Shown here in pieces: positions 35,156 through 43,378 of a stretch of 53,556 nt of DNA. The notes beneath the pieces were generated by a model. It was not told the origin of the DNA. It saw only the letters and a program-made list of their open reading frames with translations, and made no database searches. The position numbers and the translations under genes are program-made. Origin of the DNA: SAR116 cluster bacterium AG-313-A07 (lineage in GTDB: Bacteria > Pseudomonadota > Alphaproteobacteria > Thalassobaculales > Thalassobaculaceae). Within the stretch, counting starts at the first letter, position 1; each line of letters starts with the position of its first letter. The stretch is taken from contig QBVV01000010.1 in NCBI GenBank assembly GCA_003284265.1, forward strand, positions 1-53,556, given 5' to 3'.

Positions 35156-36160
35156 TTACATGGCAAAGGCCTTTGCTATCTCAGAATAACTGTTGCGACG
35201 TGCCTCATCGCTATGGGCCCAGGTTACAATAGCAACTTCTTCAACACCAAGCTGCGTTGATAATGTGCTTATTCGTTCTGCTACTTCCTCACCGGTACCA
35301 ACAAAAGTTTTTTGGCGCAACTCCTCGATTTTTGCCTGCTCATATTCATTATAATCCTGCTCCATAGAAACCTCAGGCGTTTCAAAACTCAAGTGAAGTC
35401 CTCTATCTCGATAGAGTTGCCAACGCGCTCTAGAACTGAAATGATATTGGGCCTCTTCGTGCGTTTCAGCTGCTAGTGCCCAGACACAAATGGCCGGGTT
35501 TGGTGTCTCATGCCTGTTACTGGGTTTATAATGTTCTCGGTATATTTCAATAGCTTCTTTACCGCCATGCCCATCGGTGAAAAACCATGCAAAAGCATAT
35601 GGCAAACCAAAATGTGCTGCCACCTGGGCTCCAAAAGCTGAGCTCCCCAAAATCCAAATTTCGGGCACGGTCTCTCCTATTGGTTGAGCTTTTAATTTGG
35701 AAAATGTATGTCCATCTTGTAATGGTTCTCCATGGATCCAGGCATCAAGATCCATAACGTCGTTCGGAAACTGGTTGGGTCTTTCCGCTGCATTGGGGTT
35801 TAGTGCGAATGCTGTTAATCCATCCGATCCGGGCGCTCGTCCAAGCCCAAGGTCTATTCTTCCCGGTGCTATCGCATCTAACACTCTAAATTGCTCCGCC
35901 ACTTTGAAAGGTGCGTAGTGTGGGAGCATGACGCCAGCACTTCCCACCCGAATTTTTTCTGTATTTGAAGCGATTGCTGCTATTACTATTTCGGGAGCTG
36001 TACCAACTATGGCAGGGTGATTGTGGTGTTCGGAAACCCAGAACCTGTGGTATCCAAGGTCCTCGCAATGATTTGCAAGAGCAATAGTCTCTCGAATAGC
36101 AGCACCCTGAGGTCGACCAGAAACGGCTATAGATTGATCAAGCACGGAGAGTTTTAGCAC
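35156..36160 (-). CDS. Luciferase-like (LLM) FMN-dependent oxidoreductase
   Basis: A 334-residue bacterial-luciferase superfamily TIM barrel of the type close to YhbW/MsnO8: YHRFWVSEHHNHPAIVGTAPE, RVGSAGVMLPHYAPFKVAEQF, DLGLGRAPGSDG. Members are reduced-FMN monooxygenases or related oxidoreductases. It begins with GTG at 36160, with AAGGAAG 7 bases upstream. It lies 24 bases after the KDPG aldolase gene. No flavin reductase is adjacent. It is not closely related to the F420-type protein at 29678-30709. Confidence 0.9.
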   Translation of the reverse strand: MLKLSVLDQSIAVSGRPQGAAIRETIALANHCEDLGYHRFWVSEHHNHPAIVGTAPEIVIAAIASNTEKIRVGSAGVMLPHYAPFKVAEQFRVLDAIAPGRIDLGLGRAPGSDGLTAFALNPNAAERPNQFPNDVMDLDAWIHGEPLQDGHTFSKLKAQPIGETVPEIWILGSSAFGAQVAAHFGLPYAFAWFFTDGHGGKEAIEIYREHYKPSNRHETPNPAICVWALAAETHEEAQYHFSSRARWQLYRDRGLHLSFETPEVSMEQDYNEYEQAKIEELRQKTFVGTGEEVAERISTLSTQLGVEEVAIVTWAHSDEARRNSYSEIAKAFAM

Positions 36161-36184
36161 TGATTTTCTTCCTTTTCAGTTCCA

Positions 36185-36802
36185 CTAGAGTGATGCTGCC
36201 ATTGTAGCAAGTCTAGTGATCTCTTTCCAATCCTGTTGTTCTATTAAATCTGAGGGTGAGGCAAAACTGCCACCAACGCATACAACGTTTTTTTCTCTCA
36301 GATACTTAGGGGCATCTGAAAAATCAATTCCACCCGTCGGACAAAATTCCAAGTCGGGATAAACGGGTTGTAATTGTTTTAGCCCATAAATGCCCCCTGC
36401 TGCTTTAGCAGGAAAAAATTTTAACGTTCTTAACCCGTATCGGTAGGCCGTCATTGCTTCCGAGCTTGTCTGTATGCCTGGAAGATAGGCTAAATTATCT
36501 TTTTGGGCCTGTTCAACTAAATCCATATTTAATCCTGGCGATACAGCAAAACATGCGCCTGAATTTTTAGCCCGAACAAGATCCACAGAATCCAAAAGGG
36601 TTCCAACTCCCACGCTAATTTCAGGTAATTCTTTTGATATAATTTCGACTGCCTTCAATGCAGGTTTAGTCCGTAATGTGATCTCTATTACAGAAAGACC
36701 ACCTGCCATCAATGCAGTGCATAAAGGTAAGGTATCATCCAAATTATTCATGGTTAGGACGGGGATCATCGGGGTTGTAGATAATAATTCCTTGATTTGC
36801 AT
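36185..36802 (-). CDS. eda: KDPG/KHG aldolase (bifunctional 2-keto-4-hydroxyglutarate/KDPG aldolase)
   Basis: A 205-residue class I aldolase of the Eda family that cleaves 2-keto-3-deoxy-6-phosphogluconate to pyruvate and glyceraldehyde 3-phosphate in the Entner-Doudoroff route, or related 2-keto-4-hydroxy acids. The catalytic glutamate is E40 in VIEITLRT and the Schiff-base lysine is K128 in TLKFFPAK. The end has the phosphate-binding FCPTGGIDFSDAP. Length is normal. No edd gene is adjacent, so it may serve another aldol cleavage, perhaps with the PrpF-like protein 46 bases upstream. Confidence 0.93.
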   Translation of the reverse strand: MQIKELLSTTPMIPVLTMNNLDDTLPLCTALMAGGLSVIEITLRTKPALKAVEIISKELPEISVGVGTLLDSVDLVRAKNSGACFAVSPGLNMDLVEQAQKDNLAYLPGIQTSSEAMTAYRYGLRTLKFFPAKAAGGIYGLKQLQPVYPDLEFCPTGGIDFSDAPKYLREKNVVCVGGSFASPSDLIEQQDWKEITRLATMAASL

Positions 36803-36848
36803 AAATTAACCTTTACTTCGGTTCTCTAATTATCGCGGTTGTGCGTCT

Positions 36849-37997
36849 TTATTTTGAGTAATCAGATGCCTCTGGAATTAATACGTTACCTTCCATTAAA
36901 GTTCTGGCGGTGCGGTAAGCCGTAACCTGCAAAGCAAAAGGGGTTGTGTTTCTAATCTCTACCTTTGCATCTAATGGTAAGATGCCACTTGGATTGGCGA
37001 TTCTGACGATTCCTTCGTCATTTGACAATATTCCATTACATATCGTTCCCGGAATGCGGCATGCTACTGCTAGGCACATAGCTCCCGTTAAAGGTAAGAC
37101 TCGGTGAACTTGACCCATCGACCATATCCTTGCCGTTATATCAGCAGAACTTGGATTTATCGTTTCACCGGCTAACGTTTTATATTTAGATGATTTAGAG
37201 ACAATTCCCAGTTTTGGTGCTGTAGGCGGTACTTTCGTGACTGATTTTGCTAATCCCATTTTAACACCGGCTTCAAGACGAATAAGCTCGACAAGACCCA
37301 TGAGGTCTGAATTTCTTTCCAGTTCTTCAACGGTTTCGGCCCCGGTTAAGCCAAATCTCTCTGCGGCAACAAAAACACAGGGAACGCTTGAGTCAATCAG
37401 GGATACTTCAAAGTTTCCAGCACCTTTGATAGATACGATGTCAGTTGGACTCCCTGTTGGCAGTAAAGAGCCCGTTTTTGTTCCGCCTGGCTCTAAAAAA
37501 TCAAGTTTAATTTGGGCGCCAGTGCCGCTTACGCCTGGGATTTCAAAATTACCATTCACTTGCGCAAAACCATCTTTTGTTGGGATTGTAGCGCGAATAA
37601 TTTTTTCTGAATTGGTATTATGTATCAGTATTGCTTTGAATTTTCCATCGGCCTTAATTAAACCGGTGTCGACCGCAAAGGGGCCAACTGCCGAAGATAG
37701 GTTTCCACAATTGGACGAATAATCAACCAGCTCCTCCTTCACTGCTACTTGTGCAAAAGTGTAATCAAGGTCAGCATCTGGCCTCGAGGACGGCCCTATG
37801 ACCACCGCCTTTGACAAGGATGAAATACCGCCACCCATCCCATTAAGTTGGCGGCCATATGGGTCTGGACTCCCTATCGCACTCATAAAAATTCTATCCC
37901 ATTCCATTCTATCTTTTGGTAGGTCTCTAGCATGAAAAAAGACACCTTTGGATGAACCACCACGCATAAACACAGCGGAAACACGAGTTTGGGTCAT
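36849..37997 (-). CDS. PrpF-family isomerase (4-oxalomesaconate tautomerase/2-methylaconitate isomerase-like)
   Basis: A 382-residue PrpF-domain protein with the diaminopimelate-epimerase-like double fold. The N-terminal VFMRGGSSKGVFFHARDLP and GRQLNGMGGGISSLSKAVV are family hallmarks. SSNCGNLSSAVGPFAVD contains the conserved Cys. PrpF isomerises methylaconitate in the 2-methylcitrate cycle, while GalD/LigU relatives act on oxalomesaconate in aromatic ring-cleavage pathways. AcnD is not adjacent, and the neighbours are aldolases, which favours a non-propionate role. ATG 37997 has GGGAG upstream. Confidence 0.88.
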   Translation of the reverse strand: MTQTRVSAVFMRGGSSKGVFFHARDLPKDRMEWDRIFMSAIGSPDPYGRQLNGMGGGISSLSKAVVIGPSSRPDADLDYTFAQVAVKEELVDYSSNCGNLSSAVGPFAVDTGLIKADGKFKAILIHNTNSEKIIRATIPTKDGFAQVNGNFEIPGVSGTGAQIKLDFLEPGGTKTGSLLPTGSPTDIVSIKGAGNFEVSLIDSSVPCVFVAAERFGLTGAETVEELERNSDLMGLVELIRLEAGVKMGLAKSVTKVPPTAPKLGIVSKSSKYKTLAGETINPSSADITARIWSMGQVHRVLPLTGAMCLAVACRIPGTICNGILSNDEGIVRIANPSGILPLDAKVEIRNTTPFALQVTAYRTARTLMEGNVLIPEASDYSK

Positions 37998-38175
37998 TTC
38001 AATTCACTCCCGATAGTGGTATTGCTTGCCTACTTGAAAGATCATACATGAATAGTTAAAGATTTAGAAAACTTGCTAGCTGAATAGCAATACCTAATTT
38101 ATTTGCAATAGATCATTTGACCTCATTCATTACAATTCTAAGTGTTAAAATCAATAGGTTTGGGGAGTATCAATT

Positions 38176-39279
38176 ATGTCGAAAGAATTTAGGTTTTCGA
38201 AGATATTGTTAATCTTTAAAAGCGTTATGCTTTGTCTGTTGATATTCAAAACTCAATTTGGGTCAACAGCATTAGCCGATGAGAGACAAAAGGCTGACTG
38301 TCACACTAAACTAGAACAAGCGAGACTGTGGATCCGTGCTACGGACTTCAATGCGCCGACAGAAGAGAAAACTAGAGTAAAGTCAGCAATCGATATCGCA
38401 AATAAAGCTTGCGAACTGGCAAAAGAATCGGCGCCCGACGATGGCGAGGTTCTTATAAACTCAGCATATGCTTTATTCGCAGCAGAAAAGAAAAAGGAGG
38501 CAGTGGGTCGCATCCAGGAGGCAGCGGAGATTGGGTACCCTCCTGCCATGGTCATGATGGCTCGTTATTTGGGGCAGGGTAAGTATATGGAGAAAGACTC
38601 GGAAGGGGCCTGGTTGCTGCTGATCAAGACATTAAAAACAAAACATGATTCGGCGCGAATTCAGGCTGCACTGGAGTTTTTACCGGGTGGTGTAGGCCCT
38701 GAGAACGCAAAAAGGGCAAAATCGACACTACTTGACCTCATAAACGGGGGAAACAGCAAGGCAATGGTCGCTTATGCCATGAAGGTCCTGAAACTAAAAA
38801 AAGCAAAACCCAATACCAAAGAATCTGAAGAAGGACTTGAACTTCTGGAAAGAGCCGCGAGAAAATTTCAAAACCCTAAGGCAATGATATTTTTAAGTTT
38901 ACTTTACAACCAGGGAAATGTGGTCAAACGTGATGAAAAAAAGGCGATTGAGTATGCTCAGTTAGCGATAGACGCAAATGTTCCTCAGGCTTTCGGGACA
39001 ATGGGACAAATTTATCAAAACCAAGGCGATAATAAGAAAGCAGTTGAATGGTTCAAAAAAGGCGCAGCCATTGATGATGGATTTTCGCAAGGTATGCTGG
39101 GCTTTATGTTTTCGGGTGGATTTGGGGTAAAGCAGGATCTCTCCAAAGCGGTCGATTGGTGGAGAAAGGCGAGATGGAATGGGGACCGAATGGCTGCTAG
39201 TTACCTTCAGGTTCATCGTGATAAGCAAAAGGCCCGAAAAGCTTGGAAAGAAAGCCAAAAAGAAAAGTTAAAAAAATAA
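38176..39279 (+). CDS. Exported Sel1/TPR-repeat protein
   Basis: A 367-residue protein with a long signal peptide (hydrophobic stretch about residues 10-30, likely cleavage in STALA-DE near 35) and a helical-repeat body. Sel1-like repeats are seen as PKAMIFLSLLYNQGNVVKRDEKKAIEYAQLAID, PQAFGTMGQIYQNQGDNKKAVEWFKKGA and FSQGMLGFMFSGGFGVKQDLSKAVDWWRKA. The C-terminus is very lysine-rich. It is probably a periplasmic scaffold or envelope protein; partner unknown. It stands alone, divergent from the PrpF gene and convergent with the next gene. Confidence 0.85.
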   Translation: MSKEFRFSKILLIFKSVMLCLLIFKTQFGSTALADERQKADCHTKLEQARLWIRATDFNAPTEEKTRVKSAIDIANKACELAKESAPDDGEVLINSAYALFAAEKKKEAVGRIQEAAEIGYPPAMVMMARYLGQGKYMEKDSEGAWLLLIKTLKTKHDSARIQAALEFLPGGVGPENAKRAKSTLLDLINGGNSKAMVAYAMKVLKLKKAKPNTKESEEGLELLERAARKFQNPKAMIFLSLLYNQGNVVKRDEKKAIEYAQLAIDANVPQAFGTMGQIYQNQGDNKKAVEWFKKGAAIDDGFSQGMLGFMFSGGFGVKQDLSKAVDWWRKARWNGDRMAASYLQVHRDKQKARKAWKESQKEKLKK

Positions 39280-39298
39280 TATGAAAGTTTGTGGGCGC

Positions 39299-39988
39299 CT
39301 ATTCTAAATCCTCCGATGATAATGCGAAATGCAACTTGTAGGTGCCCGTATCCGCTGTTTTAGCTCCATGTTCAATAAGTGAGGCCTCTGACATCACTCC
39401 ATTGCGCCATAAATGATTTAGCGGCGCCACTTCTATGCCCTCAATGAAAATAATCCAATCGGCTATTTCGTCTGGTTTGTCCCTCATTGCCTTTTCTTCT
39501 GTTTGTTTTTCACTGGCCGAGTGGTCTCCTTTTATAAGGTGCGCGGCGACGATCCCCGGTTGAGACACCAGACCTGGAAATATCTCATTGGATATCCAGT
39601 TAAAGAACTCGTCTTCTCGGTTATCGGCAGCACCAATTCGTATGGTTAGAATAGCAGCACCCACTCCTTTACCATGAGAAGAAATGACTTCACTGAGAGT
39701 GCGGTTATTGTTTTTGAGTGTCGGGCCCACTCGCCGCGTCCAAGGCGTAGGACTGTTTAATCGGGTGAGATAGGCCTCTGATGTTAATGTAGCCACTGTC
39801 TCCGTTTCATAAAAATGAAAAAATTCTGGCTCACCTTCTATGGCCACATATCTTCGGCCTCTTAAAAAGCCTTTAATACCGACTCTCTCAGGAACATGTT
39901 CATAACAATGCCAATGATTATAGTCATCCTGAACCTCTGGCGCTACATTATGCCAAATAGCGGCCACGCCTTCTCCCAATAGTGGCAT
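39299..39988 (-). CDS. Hypothetical protein, dimeric alpha/beta-barrel (EthD-like) suspected
   Basis: A 229-residue cytoplasmic protein I cannot place in a named family. It seems to hold two ferredoxin-like halves: the first starts IWHNVAPEVQDDYNHWHCYEHVPERVGIKGFLRGRRY, whose HWHCYEHVPER pattern is typical of EthD-type and other dimeric alpha/beta-barrel proteins. The second starts around GAAILTIRIGAADNREDEFFNWI. Such proteins are often found with catabolic enzymes. It is divergent from the Gfo/Idh/MocA gene and convergent with the Sel1 gene. Confidence 0.7.
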   Translation of the reverse strand: MPLLGEGVAAIWHNVAPEVQDDYNHWHCYEHVPERVGIKGFLRGRRYVAIEGEPEFFHFYETETVATLTSEAYLTRLNSPTPWTRRVGPTLKNNNRTLSEVISSHGKGVGAAILTIRIGAADNREDEFFNWISNEIFPGLVSQPGIVAAHLIKGDHSASEKQTEEKAMRDKPDEIADWIIFIEGIEVAPLNHLWRNGVMSEASLIEHGAKTADTGTYKLHFALSSEDLE

Positions 39989-40069
39989 TTTATGAAACCT
40001 TCCTTAAAATTTTTCGACTACAAATTCAGGTATAAACGCGCTAAACTTTTTTTGAAAAGAGATATTGCC

Positions 40070-41059
40070 ATGAAAATTGCCCTTTTAGAAATATCGCATT
40101 GGCATTTCCCGCTTTATATCGAAGATCTGCTCGCTTCCGGTGCCGATATAGTAGCATTATCAGATAAAAACGAGAAAATTAGGGAGCAGTATGGCTATAA
40201 ATTTAATAGCAGGGCCTATTCGGATTGGCGACAATTATTAGCGGATAACGAAGTGGATGCTGTTTTTGCGTTTGGTGAACATCATGAGATGTTAGAAATA
40301 GGTATTACACTCATTAATAAGGGAATACCTTTTTCGATTGAGAAACCTGGAGGGAAAAATTATTCAGATGTAAGCCAATTACGCAAGGCAGCCGATCAAG
40401 AAGATGTGCTGGTTTCTGTGCCTCTGGTGCAAAGATTTGGACCACTGAAAAAATTAATTGATCATTTGATTGAAGAAGAGGGGGCGCATTTTGTATCCAC
40501 ATCGTGGCGCTTTAATGCAGGGCCGCCGCGACGGTATGATGATATCGATTGTAAGTGGATGCTTGATCCTAACAAAAGTGGTGGGGGGTGCCTTATTAAC
40601 CTAGCACCACATTTTATTGATTTAGCGCTTCTTTTGATGCCAAATCCTGCAGATATCGTATTTGCACAAACGGATAAAACGCTCCATGGTACCGCAGTTG
40701 AGGACACTGCAATGATATGTATATCATCAGAAAATGGTGGTCAGGCATTAATAGAGACCGGTTATAATTTTCCGGATAGCCTGTCTAAGCGAGAATATTC
40801 TTTTAGCCTAGTTGGTCAAAAACACTACGTCCAATCCGATCCGATGGGCGTGAGCATTACGAGACCGGGGAAAGCTGTTGAACATCTGAAAATGGATCTA
40901 GATTCTGACCCGTTGTATGGAATTTATACAAATACATTTATAGAAACACTTACCGGGGGTAAAAAAGCAAAAGTAGGGCTCTCTGAGTTGGAAAGCGCAA
41001 TGAAAATAGTTCAATTGGCCTATGAGTCAGCTCAATCTGGAAAGTCTATCAGAGTTTGA
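40070..41059 (+). CDS. Gfo/Idh/MocA family NAD(P)-dependent oxidoreductase
   Basis: A 329-residue sugar or cyclitol dehydrogenase-like protein. The Rossmann N-terminus reads MKIALLEISHWHFPLYIEDLL with ADIVALSDKNE, the usual GIPFSIEKPGG carries the EKP motif with the catalytic-type Lys, and GGGCLINLAPHFIDLAL holds the family His. The first glycine-rich turn is atypical (EISHWHFPLY instead of GxGxxG), so cofactor binding may be altered. ATG 40070 is chosen over an in-frame ATG at 39992 because alignment of the beta1 strand begins there and the longer form adds 26 lysine/phenylalanine-rich residues. Confidence 0.85.
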   Translation: MKIALLEISHWHFPLYIEDLLASGADIVALSDKNEKIREQYGYKFNSRAYSDWRQLLADNEVDAVFAFGEHHEMLEIGITLINKGIPFSIEKPGGKNYSDVSQLRKAADQEDVLVSVPLVQRFGPLKKLIDHLIEEEGAHFVSTSWRFNAGPPRRYDDIDCKWMLDPNKSGGGCLINLAPHFIDLALLLMPNPADIVFAQTDKTLHGTAVEDTAMICISSENGGQALIETGYNFPDSLSKREYSFSLVGQKHYVQSDPMGVSITRPGKAVEHLKMDLDSDPLYGIYTNTFIETLTGGKKAKVGLSELESAMKIVQLAYESAQSGKSIRV

Positions 41060-41074
41060 AATGGTGCCACTTAT

Positions 41075-42088
41075 CTACAGAAAACTCTGGACAGTCTTTA
41101 AAAGCTCTCGATCTACTCTAACTCCGTCCGAAATAGCTTTTTGACGACGTTCAAGTCGTCCATCACCGGGAATACGCTCCGGGGTACTCTGCAAATATGC
41201 ATCTAAAAATTGACTAACCCGATCAACAAATCCGGGACCGTGTATGATACCAGGGTCCATTACAATTATTGTTTGGCCTCGGTTTGCTCCGGCAAAATAG
41301 GGGTCATCTGGTGTTGAGTTTTCAAAAGCAAAGCGGCCACCTGTCAGGCCTGCCGCCATTAATTCAACCATAAATGCTATCGCAGATCCTTTATGTTTTG
41401 CGAAAGGTAATAACATTCCACCGTCCATGGCTGCCACGGAATCCAATGTTGGGTTGCCGTATTTGTCGACAGCAGAGTCCGGTTGTATTTGTTCCTTTTT
41501 TGTTGAGGCCACCTCTATTTCCATGAAGCTCATTGAGCTAGTGGACATATCCCATACCACTGGTTCCTTTCCTTTTCTTGGGCAGGCGAACGCAATTGGG
41601 TCTGTTCCAAATAACTTTTTATTTCCTTTGTAGGAAGTCATTAATGCTTTGGAAACAACACATGAAAATGCGACTAACCCAGCCTTTGCTATTGGTTCAA
41701 GATCTTGCCGTAGTGGTCCAATGTGATGGGAGTTTCTTATTGCGAGTGTAGCGATTCCAGTTTCCCTGGCGGCATTGACCAATTCTGGGGTAAACTGGTT
41801 AATCACGAGCTGGTTGTATCCGTTATCTCCATCCACTCGAATTACACCTGGCTTGGGATATTCAGCTACTGGGGTTGCTTTCCCATTTGAGATTCCGTTT
41901 TTCAGACTTCCGACGTAGCTATACATTGAAAATAGTCCATGGCTGGCAGGACCATCTCTCTCGCACAACATAATAACATCGGACAGGACTTCGGCCATCT
42001 CAGGTGAACAAGTGTTAGCCAAAAAAACCTTTTTTGCCAGTGCTCGTATTTCTTTTAATTCAAGGTTTATATGCGTTTCTTCCACCAT
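41075..42088 (-). CDS. Ldh-family dehydrogenase (malate/L-lactate/L-sulfolactate type, ComC-like)
   Basis: A 337-residue NAD(P)-dependent dehydrogenase of the YlbC/ComC/Ldh_2 family, with the hallmark AIRNSHHIGPLRQDLEPIA, ALMTSYKGNKKLFGTDPIAFACPRKG and MDGGMLLPFAKHKGSAIAFMVEL. Members oxidise (S)- or (R)-2-hydroxyacids such as malate, ureidoglycolate and (R)-sulfolactate. Its ATG shares one base with the stop of the ComE-like gene (TGATG), so translation is coupled. Context with a sulfopyruvate-decarboxylase-like pair suggests sulfolactate to sulfopyruvate conversion, but this is inference. Confidence 0.88.
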   Translation of the reverse strand: MVEETHINLELKEIRALAKKVFLANTCSPEMAEVLSDVIMLCERDGPASHGLFSMYSYVGSLKNGISNGKATPVAEYPKPGVIRVDGDNGYNQLVINQFTPELVNAARETGIATLAIRNSHHIGPLRQDLEPIAKAGLVAFSCVVSKALMTSYKGNKKLFGTDPIAFACPRKGKEPVVWDMSTSSMSFMEIEVASTKKEQIQPDSAVDKYGNPTLDSVAAMDGGMLLPFAKHKGSAIAFMVELMAAGLTGGRFAFENSTPDDPYFAGANRGQTIIVMDPGIIHGPGFVDRVSQFLDAYLQSTPERIPGDGRLERRQKAISDGVRVDRELLKTVQSFL

Positions 42089-42675
42089 CAGGCGATACCG
42101 AGCAGGGCTCTCCGAAAGGCAACCTTACGCTCTGTAGCATCCATTGAACGCTTAATTGAGGGAGGCGGTTCTGTATTGACTTTCAATAGTATAAAACTCG
42201 TTCCATTGGAGTCCCGGAGTATTTTTTTTGCTTCGGGAATTTGCTCTTCTCTATCTATTGTTCGGGTGTTTGGTATTGCCGACCCCTGTGCTATCAGTTC
42301 GAGATTAACCCCTCGCTGAGTATGGCTCTCTTGGTAACCTGTTTCACCATAATGCCCATTATCAACGCAAAGTATTGATAAGTTGGCGGGTTTTAATATG
42401 CCCACCGTGGCCAAGGTCCCAACATTCATTAGCAGTTCACCGTCTCCTGTGACAACAAGCACCTTTTTATCCGGTCTTGATAATGCCAGTCCCAGACCCA
42501 TCGCCGTTGCACCTCCCATGGCCCCTGCCATGGTAAAGATGTTATCTCCATCGTTGGTAAGGTGTGCCATATCTTTGGAAGCGCCAGCTAAGCCGCACAC
42601 TATTAAGAGATCTTTAGGGTCCCCTACTATCACGGGTACCGCCTTTTTTCTATCTAATGATCTATCGTCGCTCAT
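42088..42675 (-). CDS. Split TPP-dependent decarboxylase, beta subunit (sulfopyruvate decarboxylase ComE-like)
   Basis: A 195-residue protein equal to the C-terminal TPP-binding domain of pyruvate-decarboxylase-type enzymes. The ThDP/Mg motif is VVTGDGELLMNVGTLATVG followed by LSILCVDNGHYGETG (GDG...N signature). Length fits the beta subunit of sulfopyruvate decarboxylase and of phosphonopyruvate decarboxylase-like enzymes. With the alpha gene 26 bases upstream it should make the full active site. Expected reaction: decarboxylation of a 3-substituted pyruvate to an aldehyde. It overlaps the Ldh-family gene by one base. Confidence 0.87.
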   Translation of the reverse strand: MSDDRSLDRKKAVPVIVGDPKDLLIVCGLAGASKDMAHLTNDGDNIFTMAGAMGGATAMGLGLALSRPDKKVLVVTGDGELLMNVGTLATVGILKPANLSILCVDNGHYGETGYQESHTQRGVNLELIAQGSAIPNTRTIDREEQIPEAKKILRDSNGTSFILLKVNTEPPPSIKRSMDATERKVAFRRALLGIA

Positions 42676-42701
42676 GGTACATCTCTCTGTTATCTATTAC
42701 T

Positions 42702-43229
42702 TCAAAACGGCTTTGCGCCGATTAGTTTTTGGGTGAGCAAAACTGCCACGCTTTGATTGGATTTATAGGCCATATCCAAAGCTGCTTGGACTGTCGGAGA
42801 GACCTCTTCCGGTGTCTCTGCTCGCAGGCAATGCATCCCCATGGCTTCTACAACAGGCTGAACACCTTGTCCCATTGGCACTTGCCAGGGGTTCATTTCC
42901 CCAAACTCGCCTCGCATAGTTACGACAGTGACAAATGGAAATTGACCATTTTTAATAAGCGCAAACATATTTACACAATTACCAACACCGCTGGACTGCA
43001 TTAAAAGAACACTCTTGGTGCCCCCAAGATGTGCCCCGGCGCACATTGCTACCCCCTCTTCTTCCGTGGTTAGGGGCACCGAGATCACCTCTGGATCCTC
43101 GATGGACCTATTTATGAGAGTTTTGTGTCCGCCATCTGGCACATAACAAAATAATTTAACACCGTTGGACCTGAGCAAACTATATAGGTCCTCTTGCCAG
43201 GTCTCTTGACCACCGTATTCACTCATCAT
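42702..43229 (-). CDS. Split TPP-dependent decarboxylase, alpha subunit (sulfopyruvate decarboxylase ComD-like)
   Basis: A 175-residue protein equal to the N-terminal pyrimidine-binding domain of TPP enzymes. The catalytic Glu that activates ThDP is in the LTTEEEGVAMCAGAHLGG block, and LLMQSSGVGNCVNMFALI matches the ComD/phosphonopyruvate decarboxylase family. Length is that of ComD. It is first in a three-gene operon (alpha, beta, Ldh dehydrogenase). An inverted repeat at 43300-43321 lies upstream. Which 2-oxoacid is used, sulfopyruvate, phosphonopyruvate or another, is not decided by sequence. Confidence 0.87.
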   Translation of the reverse strand: MMSEYGGQETWQEDLYSLLRSNGVKLFCYVPDGGHKTLINRSIEDPEVISVPLTTEEEGVAMCAGAHLGGTKSVLLMQSSGVGNCVNMFALIKNGQFPFVTVVTMRGEFGEMNPWQVPMGQGVQPVVEAMGMHCLRAETPEEVSPTVQAALDMAYKSNQSVAVLLTQKLIGAKPF

Positions 43230-43299
43230 TTTAAAACCTATCAGCCTTATTCAATGGCAGTTAGAATGGTAAACTTTTCATTAACTCCAGGACAGTATA

Positions 43300-43321
43300 G
43301 CGTTATTCGATAAAATAACGC
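43300..43321. promoter_or_regulatory. Inverted repeat between the ComDE-like operon and the PPOX gene
   Basis: GCGTTATT at 43300-43307 and AATAACGC at 43314-43321 are perfect 8-bp arms around a 6-base spacer, 71 bases upstream of the minus-strand operon and 58 bases upstream of the plus-strand GTG. The position between divergent genes suggests an operator for a dimeric regulator. No regulator gene is adjacent. Confidence 0.4.
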
Positions 43322-43378
43322 ATTGTGGGCAATATAGCCTAAAGACAACATACAAATATATCGAGAAGTGAGGATATA

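Noticed and set aside
38018..38094. GGTATTGC and GCAATACC as an inverted pair between PrpF and Sel1 genes
   Set aside because: The arms are 61 bases apart; an 8-bp pair at any distance is fairly likely by chance in a 178-base region.
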